From: Lachnospiraceae bacterium
Lineage (GTDB): Bacteria > Bacillota > Clostridia > Lachnospirales > Lachnospiraceae
Reading direction: 5' to 3'
Assembly: GCA_024695145.1 (NCBI GenBank)
Contig: JAILIS010000047.1
Location: 80,759 to 144,758, forward strand
Length of the DNA stretch: 64,000 nucleotides
Within the stretch, counting starts at the first letter, position 1, and each line of letters begins with the position of its first letter. Shown in pieces: positions 58,591-64,000 of the stretch. Under the pieces are notes generated by a model, which was not told the origin of the DNA, ran no database searches, and was given only the letters and a program-made list of their open reading frames with translations. The position numbers and the translations under genes were made by a program.

Positions 58591-60363
58591 ATGAAAGATC
58601 TCAATACCATCAGACAGATGTTTTCACATCTGTTTGTCATACTCAATAAAAAGCAGCGTATAAAGATGTTCGGTATGATGATAATCATACTGATCGGGTC
58701 CCTTTTTGAGCTTCTCGGAGTGGCAGTGATGCTACCGTTCATGGAGGCACTTCTGACTCCGGAGGATCTGATGGAGAAAAAATATATACGCTTCTTCATG
58801 GATCTGTTTCATATTTATCAGCCGCACATGGTCCTGATCATGGTCGGCGTCGGTATAGTCCTGATATATCTCGTGAAAAATCTGTACCTTGCCCTGTCAT
58901 CGCTTCTGCAGATACGATACAGCTGGAATACGAGGCGGGAACTTGCGGTCCTTATGCTGCGCTCTTTTATGAACCGTCCGTATTCGTTTTTTGTCGATAA
59001 CGGAAGCGGCGTTATCATGAGAGGCGTGACAAATGACACGGAAGGGGTATATCTTGTACTGTCAAATCTCTTCAAGTTCGCGTCAGAGGGCTTTGTTATA
59101 GCTTCCGTTGCCATATACCTGTTTCTCGTCGATCCTTTTCTTGCCGGCGGAGTGCTCGGTATAGGGTTCCTTTGTATGCTTGTTATCGTGTTTGGCGTCA
59201 GAAAGATGCTGACAAAGATGGCAAAGCGGTACAGGAGCGGATTTGCGCAGCTGAATAAATGGCTTGTGCAGATAAACACCGGTATCAAGGATATAATGGC
59301 ATATAACCGGCGTGATATATTCCTTTCAAGGTATGACGAGGCATATGAAAAAACCAATTCAGCCATAACGAGAAGTGATTTTGCGAGTATCATTCCGGAG
59401 AGGATAATAGAGACGTCGTGTATCAGTGGTATTATCATTCTGGTGCTTCTGAGGATATCAAGCGGTGCAAATGCAGCTGAGTTTGTTCCGAAGATGTCCG
59501 TATTCGCGATGGGTGCGTTCAGACTGCTTCCCTCCATATCGAGGGTTACCGGCTATATCTCCATATTCATCTTTAACCGTGCAAGTGTTGAGGCGGCATA
59601 CGAGAATATAGTACAGGCAAGGACGGATCTTGCGAAGCTTGAAAAGGAGACCGCATCCGAGATCGACGACGGCACGCTGAAGTTTAATGACAGAATAGAG
59701 ATCAGGGATCTGGTATGGAAGTACAGTGAGGGAAAGAGCAATGTGCTTGACGGCTTTGATCTGACCATTCATAAAGGCGAAGCCATCGGAATCATAGGAG
59801 AATCCGGTTCGGGAAAATCAACCTTTGCGGATCTTATGCTCCGGCTCTATAAGCCTTTGAAGGGCACGATCTGCATGGACGGTACGGATATCAATACGAT
59901 ACCTAAAACATGGACTAAGGTGCTTGCTTATGTGCCCCAGACCGTGTTCATGCTTGATGATACCATACGCGGTAACGTCGCATTCGGTGATGAGACCGGT
60001 AATGATGATCTTATATGGGATGCATTAAAGCGCGCATCACTGGCTGATTTTATCAGATCTCTTCCCGAAGGACTCGATACGATAGTCGGAGAGCGCGGCG
60101 TTAAGTTTTCCGGAGGACAGCGGCAGAGACTTGCGATAGCGAGGGCTCTCTACAATGATCCTCAGATACTGATCCTTGATGAGGCTACATCGGCACTTGA
60201 CAATGAGACGGAAGAAGCTGTCATGGAAGCTATAGATTCGCTGTCCGGTTCCGTAACGCTCATCATAATCGCGCACAGGGTCACAACGCTCAAGAACTGC
60301 GATAAGATATATGAAATATCTGCCGGAAAAGCAAAGGAAAGAAACAAGAAAGATGTTCTCTAG
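58591..60363 (+). CDS. PglK/MsbA-like ABC exporter (fused permease-ATPase)
   Basis: 590 residues: six hydrophobic helices in the first 330 residues (LIGSLFELLGVAVMLPFMEALL), then a nucleotide-binding domain with GESGSGKST, YVPQTVFMLDDTI, FSGGQRQRLAIARAL and ILILDEATSALDNETE. The N-terminus resembles PglK, which flips lipid-linked oligosaccharides, more than drug exporters. Two glycosyltransferases and an acetyltransferase follow, supporting a glycolipid cargo. Confidence 0.85.
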   Translation: MKDLNTIRQMFSHLFVILNKKQRIKMFGMMIIILIGSLFELLGVAVMLPFMEALLTPEDLMEKKYIRFFMDLFHIYQPHMVLIMVGVGIVLIYLVKNLYLALSSLLQIRYSWNTRRELAVLMLRSFMNRPYSFFVDNGSGVIMRGVTNDTEGVYLVLSNLFKFASEGFVIASVAIYLFLVDPFLAGGVLGIGFLCMLVIVFGVRKMLTKMAKRYRSGFAQLNKWLVQINTGIKDIMAYNRRDIFLSRYDEAYEKTNSAITRSDFASIIPERIIETSCISGIIILVLLRISSGANAAEFVPKMSVFAMGAFRLLPSISRVTGYISIFIFNRASVEAAYENIVQARTDLAKLEKETASEIDDGTLKFNDRIEIRDLVWKYSEGKSNVLDGFDLTIHKGEAIGIIGESGSGKSTFADLMLRLYKPLKGTICMDGTDINTIPKTWTKVLAYVPQTVFMLDDTIRGNVAFGDETGNDDLIWDALKRASLADFIRSLPEGLDTIVGERGVKFSGGQRQRLAIARALYNDPQILILDEATSALDNETEEAVMEAIDSLSGSVTLIIIAHRVTTLKNCDKIYEISAGKAKERNKKDVL

Positions 60364-61165
60364 TACTGCTCCGCCCAAGATCACCATAATAACGGTATGC
60401 AGAAACTGCCGCGACGATATCGCGTCCACGCTGGATTCGGTTCTTGGTCAGGACTATGCCGATCTGGAGTATATAATCGCTGACGGACTGTCAACGGACG
60501 GCACGGTTGATGTGATTAAAGAGCGTGCCGCGCAAGATGAGAGGATACGGTACATATCAGAGGCGGATGACGGCATTTATGACGCCATGAACAAGGCTGC
60601 AAGAATGGCAACGGGCGATTTTCTGCAGTTTATAAATGTGGGGGATCACCTTCATTCGACGGATACGCTTTCCGCGATAGTTTCAGCCATATGCAGTCAT
60701 GATTCCGACATATATTACGGTGATTCGGTGTTCGAGGAAGTTCTGGGCGGCAAAAAGAAGACCGTTGTCAGGAGATATCCCCGGTATTGTTCGTGGGGAC
60801 TGTATTACTGTCTCGGAGACTGTATCAATCATCAGGCTATAATCGCCGCAAGAAAGTGTTTTGGTGACCGGACATTTGATACATCATTCAAGGTCGGTGC
60901 CGACAGGGACTGGATGATACGGATGAAAAAAATGGGAATGCGCTGGCACAGCCTCGGATTTCCGGTCGTAAGGTACCGCATAGATGAGGACAGCTTCTCG
61001 GTAAAATATCAGGATGAGTTCTTCAGGGAAGTGGATGTGCAGACCCGCAGGTATTTTCCGGTTTACGGAATCCTTATCGGCAAAACCCTTGAAAAGATAC
61101 GGTCCGGAAAGCTCAGTTCCAAACTGCTCCATACGATATCAAATGCGACGATATTTAAGCAGTAA
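60353..61165 (+). CDS. Glycosyltransferase family 2 (WcaA-like)
   Basis: 270 residues from the ATG at 60,353, overlapping the ABC gene by 11 bases; the track start at 60,311 is a further possibility. The domain starts ITIITVCRNCRDDIASTLDSVL, with EYIIADGLSTDGT and DDGIYDAMNKAARMATGDFLQFINVGD, much like the enzyme at 1,125. Member of the second glycan cluster. Donor sugar unknown. Confidence 0.85.
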   Translation: MFSSTAPPKITIITVCRNCRDDIASTLDSVLGQDYADLEYIIADGLSTDGTVDVIKERAAQDERIRYISEADDGIYDAMNKAARMATGDFLQFINVGDHLHSTDTLSAIVSAICSHDSDIYYGDSVFEEVLGGKKKTVVRRYPRYCSWGLYYCLGDCINHQAIIAARKCFGDRTFDTSFKVGADRDWMIRMKKMGMRWHSLGFPVVRYRIDEDSFSVKYQDEFFREVDVQTRRYFPVYGILIGKTLEKIRSGKLSSKLLHTISNATIFKQ

Positions 61166-61197
61166 CCATCAGTTATGCCCGCCCGGGAGGAATTCTT

Positions 61198-62157
61198 ATG
61201 TTTAAGCTTACCGTACCGGTCCTGCTGATAACATTTAACAGGCCGGACAGTGCAAAAGCGGTGTTTGATAGAGTCAGGCGTCAGCGTCCGACAAAGCTTT
61301 ATCTTGCGTCCGACGGACCGAGGGATTCGGTGCCGGGAGAGCGCGAGGTCGTGTATTCTCTGCGAGAGGATCTTGAAAAAGCCGTTGACTGGGACTGCGA
61401 AGTCATAAAAATATATTCCGATAAGAACTTGAGCTGCGCAAAGCGCGTGGCTACGGCCATAGATGAGGTTTTTGCCCACGAGAACGAAGCGATCATACTT
61501 GAGGATGACTGTGTCGCTAATGACAGTTTTTTCGAATTCTGCCAGGAGATGCTCGTAAGATACCGGAATGACGAGAGAGTGCTTTCGATATCCGGAAGTA
61601 AGGTAATAGACTATGATCCGGGCCCGGATAAGGATTACTTCTTTTCGAAGGTATTCTGGTGCTGGGGATGGGCCACGTGGAAGCGGGCATGGGAGATATT
61701 CGACTATGATCTGAAGGACTACGAACAGCGCAAAAATGATCCTGTTTTTGACGAGGTCATCTTCGAAAAGGATGCCAACTGGATATTGAAGGAGAACTTT
61801 GACAAGCTCCTGCAGACCGAACCCAGATATGCGTGGGATTACATCTTTTATTTCTACTCCATACTGAACGGCGGCTATCATATTTTTCCGAAGTATAATC
61901 TTGTTACAAACATCGGCTTCGGAGGTGACTGTACCAATACGACTAAGAAACCCAAGTGGTATGTTGAAGAGACGAGGGAGATGACTTTCCCGATAAGGTT
62001 ACAGGATGATATTGAGTGGGAAAGAGAATACGACAGGCAGTCCTTTATCAAGACCAAACAGCAGGGTATCATCGTACATATAAAGCGTTTTCTGGGAATG
62101 GATACCGACGTGTCGGTGTTCTCGAAGGAGTTCTGGCAAAGAAGGAAAGGTAAATAG
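61198..62157 (+). CDS. GNT-I/HlpA-like glycosyltransferase
   Basis: 319 residues. It starts VPVLLITFNRPDSAKAVFDRV with KLYLASDGPRD, has the acidic site IILEDDCVANDSFFEFC and the aromatic FWCWGWATWKRAWEIFDYD, features shared by a bacterial family distantly like GlcNAc transferase I. A GGGAGGAATT site precedes the ATG. It lies between the GT2 gene and the acetyltransferase gene and is likely to act on the same glycan. Confidence 0.8.
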   Translation: MFKLTVPVLLITFNRPDSAKAVFDRVRRQRPTKLYLASDGPRDSVPGEREVVYSLREDLEKAVDWDCEVIKIYSDKNLSCAKRVATAIDEVFAHENEAIILEDDCVANDSFFEFCQEMLVRYRNDERVLSISGSKVIDYDPGPDKDYFFSKVFWCWGWATWKRAWEIFDYDLKDYEQRKNDPVFDEVIFEKDANWILKENFDKLLQTEPRYAWDYIFYFYSILNGGYHIFPKYNLVTNIGFGGDCTNTTKKPKWYVEETREMTFPIRLQDDIEWEREYDRQSFIKTKQQGIIVHIKRFLGMDTDVSVFSKEFWQRRKGK

Positions 62158-62163
62158 TACGTT

Positions 62164-62883
62164 ATGATCGAGTCAACAGGCAGGTTTATCGCAAGAAAAA
62201 TCAGGGAGGCAGGGTCTGTCGTCTACCGCAGTGTGATTTTTCCGTTTGTCAGGATGCGGATCGAGAGGAAGACCGACAGTATCATCGCAAAAGGCGCATA
62301 TCTTTTTAACGGGACGACGCTTGAGGGACAGGATTATATCAATGAAGGTGCGGCGCTTGGAAACGTCAGGGTCGGACATCATACATATATCAATCCCGGT
62401 TCATCGATCTCGGATGCCCGTATCGGAAACTACAGCTGTATTATGGTAAGGATAGCGTACGGCCGACATCCCGTAAAGGGAGAGAACATATCCATACATC
62501 CCGCATTTTTTTCCTCTGCGGCGCAGTACGGATATACACACGTCGACGAAGATTCGTTTACGGAATTAGAATATGCGGACAAAGAGAACGGTTATAAGAT
62601 CGTGATCGGAAGTGATGTCTGGATCGGTGTCGAGTGCATCGTAGCTGACGGTGTGACCATAGGCGACGGCGCTGTCGTGGGCGCGAGAAGCCTTGTGCTT
62701 ACGGATATCGAGCCATATGCCATATATGCCGGAACACCCGCGAAGAAGATCGGGACAAGATTTGATGAAGAGACTGTAAAAAAGCTTCTCGAGCTGCGCT
62801 GGTGGGATAAGGATGAGGCGTGGATAAAGGAAAATGCACGGCTGTTTAAAAATCCGGGAGAATTCCTTATAACAAATTCATAA
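62164..62883 (+). CDS. Hexapeptide-repeat O-acetyltransferase (CatB/XAT-like)
   Basis: 239 residues with a left-handed beta-helix: NEGAALGNVRVGHHTYINPGSSISDARIGNYS, the conserved His in YGRHPVKG, and IGSDVWIGVECIVADGVTIGDGAVVGARS. These enzymes move acetyl from acetyl-CoA to a sugar hydroxyl. It ends the PglK-like cluster just before a strong terminator. The track start codon ATG at 62,164 is poorly supported by a ribosome binding site but no better start is visible. Confidence 0.87.
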   Translation: MIESTGRFIARKIREAGSVVYRSVIFPFVRMRIERKTDSIIAKGAYLFNGTTLEGQDYINEGAALGNVRVGHHTYINPGSSISDARIGNYSCIMVRIAYGRHPVKGENISIHPAFFSSAAQYGYTHVDEDSFTELEYADKENGYKIVIGSDVWIGVECIVADGVTIGDGAVVGARSLVLTDIEPYAIYAGTPAKKIGTRFDEETVKKLLELRWWDKDEAWIKENARLFKNPGEFLITNS

Positions 62884-62896
62884 AAGATATAAAGAT

Positions 62897-62932
62897 AAAA
62901 GATCCCGGATCGATTCCGACCCGGGATCTTTT
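62897..62932. terminator. Bidirectional terminator between convergent genes
   Basis: AAAAGATCCCGG and CCGGGATCTTTT form a perfect 12-base-pair stem with A and T runs at its ends, so it can stop transcription from both the acetyltransferase gene and the minus-strand gene. Confidence 0.92.
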
Positions 62933-62949
62933 GTTACATGCTTTGATGA

Positions 62950-63591
62950 TCACTGTACCGTTGAATAACCGAAACCGTTACAGATCGCATCAACGGGAAT
63001 GTTTTTCGAACATAACGGGCAGCTGTCAGGGCTGTAGCTTGCATAATCGGGAAGATCTTTGGTCGAGAACAGTGATCTTATCGGTATGTTCTCGATCTGT
63101 GTGGCAACCGAGAAGATGGCGGATATCCCGACCGGAGTACCGCCGTAAAACCGTATAGAGCCGACAGCGCTTTTAAGAGTGCCGCCGGTAGTTGCCGAAT
63201 CGATGAGGACAAGTACTCTTTTGCCCTTGATCATATGCTGGATGTTTTCGCGGAACATCATCTGCCCTATGATATTGTACTCGGGGCTGGTGATATATAT
63301 GGTCTTATGACGGTTGGCGGAGATCATTCCGGATTTTGTGAGCTTGTTTGCCATATAAGCACCGACAACTTCCGTTCCGTTAAGGCACAGGATCGTATCA
63401 ACGACATCCGAAGCAAGATAAAGATCGGCAAGTTCCTCACCGGTTGCTCTTGCTTCACGCTGCCGCGATTTCATATCGCTCAGATCCATGTAGTAGTTAA
63501 CGTGAGTGTGTGGCGTGATAAAGTGCCCCGGGATATAGCGAAGAACCACATCCTTGTTCTTGGGGTGATCGATCTTTTTGTAATCCTGCAT
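62950..63591 (-). CDS. Phosphoribosyltransferase-like protein (orotate PRTase-like)
   Basis: 213 residues. The PRPP-binding loop reads RVLVLIDSATTGGTLKSAV, close to the type I PRTase motif but with I-D-S-A instead of the usual acidic D-D/E pair. Four cysteines are clustered at the end or nearby (DSCPLCSK, CNGFGYS), possibly a metal site. Start supported by GGGAGGAAAT. It could be a regulator or a salvage enzyme; the substrate is not evident. Confidence 0.78.
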   Translation of the reverse strand: MQDYKKIDHPKNKDVVLRYIPGHFITPHTHVNYYMDLSDMKSRQREARATGEELADLYLASDVVDTILCLNGTEVVGAYMANKLTKSGMISANRHKTIYITSPEYNIIGQMMFRENIQHMIKGKRVLVLIDSATTGGTLKSAVGSIRFYGGTPVGISAIFSVATQIENIPIRSLFSTKDLPDYASYSPDSCPLCSKNIPVDAICNGFGYSTVQ

Positions 63592-63657
63592 CTTATTTCC
63601 TCCCTCGCATCTCTGTATTAAGTGTTACGGATCACACTGTATAACAATATCTTGTGT

Positions 63658-63687
63658 ATTATAGCATTTTTGTATACTGTTTTTCAA
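63658..63687 (-). promoter_or_regulatory. Promoter of the PRTase-like gene
   Basis: On the minus strand TTGAAA (63,687-63,682) and TATAAT (63,663-63,658) are separated by 18 bases, about 67 bases before the ATG. Confidence 0.55.
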
Positions 63688-63767
63688 TCCGGGCGTTCAC
63701 ATATTTTTCACAAATTCTGTTAGTACTCATACTTGAGGATAAAAGTGTGTAATCTGTCTGAGGTTGT

Positions 63768-63808
63768 AAAACCCTGTAATGCTGTAAAATAGGGCATTGC
63801 AGGGTTTT
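63768..63808. terminator. Strong hairpin with flanking A and T runs
   Basis: AAAACCCTGTAATGC and GCATTGCAGGGTTTT pair over 15 bases with one mismatch/wobble around an 11-base loop. It looks like a bidirectional terminator although no gene ends beside it in this window, so it may be the remnant end of a lost gene. Confidence 0.7.
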
Positions 63809-63848
63809 GTTATTCTTGACTGCTTCTGTCAGAATCTGTCAAAAAATG

Positions 63849-63870
63849 AAAATCTGGGGAAAATCTGGGG
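63849..63870 (+). repeat. Tandem 11-base repeat AAAATCTGGGG x2
   Basis: Two perfect copies stand head to tail directly upstream of the antitoxin promoter (-35 at 63,884). The spacing of 11 bases is close to one helical turn. Confidence 0.8.
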
Positions 63871-63883
63871 TAAAGAATAATTA

Positions 63884-63912
63884 TTGATACGCGGCCTAAT
63901 ATAGTATATAAT
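63884..63912 (+). promoter_or_regulatory. Promoter of the antitoxin-like gene
   Basis: TTGATA (63,884-63,889) and TATAAT (63,907-63,912) are 17 bases apart, followed by AAAGGAGGT and the ATG at 63,937. Confidence 0.75.
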
Positions 63913-63936
63913 TTAGTCACACAAAGGAGGTGCGAT

Positions 63937-64000
63937 ATGCATATTGTTCCTATGCGAGATTTGAAGAATACAGTAGAGATTGAACGTAAATGCAAAGAGT
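63937..64000 (+). CDS. Probable Phd/YefM-type antitoxin, 3' end cut by the window
   Basis: Only 21 codons are visible: MHIVPMRDLKNTVEIERKC. The opening (x-I-V-P-x-R-D-L-K-N-T-x-E-I) is typical of the DNA-binding N-terminus of prevent-host-death family antitoxins. A strong AAAGGAGGT site and a consensus promoter precede it. A RelE/ParE-like toxin would be expected directly downstream, outside the window. Too little sequence remains for certainty. Confidence 0.6.
   Translation, partial: MHIVPMRDLKNTVEIERKCKE

Larger units (their letters stand above)
63592..63936. other. 345-base intergenic region with divergent promoters, hairpin and tandem repeat
   Basis: Contains no credible gene. It holds the minus-strand promoter for the PRTase-like gene, a strong hairpin (63,768-63,808), a tandem 11-base repeat (63,849-63,870), scattered copies of TCTGTC (63,753, 63,825, 63,835), and a promoter for the antitoxin-like gene. 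Confidence 0.7.

Noticed and set aside
61063-61881. 272-residue minus-strand ORF
   Set aside because: It is antisense to two real glycosyltransferase genes and spans their gap, and has no recognisable domain.
1-64000. Mobile elements, CRISPR arrays and rRNA operons
   Set aside because: No transposase, integrase, recombinase, terminal inverted repeats of IS size, regular repeat-spacer array or rRNA-like stretch was seen in any frame.

Overview
The window looks like chromosome from an anaerobic Gram-positive clostridium, most likely a Lachnospiraceae member. The basis is family content: a trimeric HydABC-type [FeFe] hydrogenase, an iron-sulfur aldo/keto reductase, TrkAH, lipoprotein and membrane-anchored surface proteins with Pro-Thr linkers, GH25 muramidase with cell-wall-type repeats, moderate GC, and strong AGGAGG ribosome binding sites. 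No outer-membrane export component (Wza, LptD type) was seen. The lineage is an inference from gene content, not from a search. Nearly everything is on the + strand and tightly packed, with many 4-base ATGA overlaps.

1-34,027 is a very large surface-polysaccharide locus. It opens with a sugar-phosphate transferase cut by the window edge, three glycosyltransferases, a Wzx-type flippase and a YdjC deacetylase. Next come dTDP-rhamnose genes (rfbB, rfbA, rfbC; no rfbD here) with a membrane-anchored GH25 muramidase inserted between rfbA and rfbC. An ABC exporter (Wzm/Wzt, with a Wzt carbohydrate-binding tail) follows, then a methyltransferase-kinase fusion and two large multi-domain glycosyltransferases. 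That order (exporter, methyltransferase-kinase, polymerising transferases) matches the logic of capped, ABC-exported glycans. Phosphoglucomutase, a GT-C/GtrA/GT2 side-branch set, an esterase lipoprotein, a kinase-phosphatase-nucleotidyltransferase trio, more rhamnosyltransferase-like enzymes and a second complete polyprenyl-phosphate sugar transferase finish the locus.

34,040-39,725 holds a ClpX-like unfoldase with a changed substrate loop, followed after a terminator by the three subunits of an NAD-linked, probably electron-bifurcating [FeFe] hydrogenase. Converging on it is a two-gene minus-strand operon: a stand-alone A-PCP-C NRPS-like enzyme and a MATE exporter (39,722-43,976).

44,198-52,880 carries surface and envelope functions: a 985-residue repeat surface protein, an iron-sulfur aldo/keto reductase, a CAP-domain lipoprotein, a DUF5067-like membrane protein, and TrkA/TrkH. 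A repeat-rich spacer with a duplicated 25-mer precedes aspS. A UBA/DUF4342-like protein, a two-component system, an aberrant flagellin-like gene with a sigma-A-type promoter and tRNA-Trp follow. A PglK-like ABC transporter with two glycosyltransferases and an O-acetyltransferase forms a second small glycan cluster ending at a strong terminator. The last kilobase has a phosphoribosyltransferase-like gene on the minus strand and the beginning of a probable Phd/YefM-type antitoxin.

No transposase, integrase, CRISPR array or rRNA was seen. The most notable candidates are the WbdD-like methyltransferase-kinase beside Wzm/Wzt, the NRPS-MATE pair whose adenylation domain seems to lack the amino-group-binding Asp, and the ClpX paralogue without an RKH loop.
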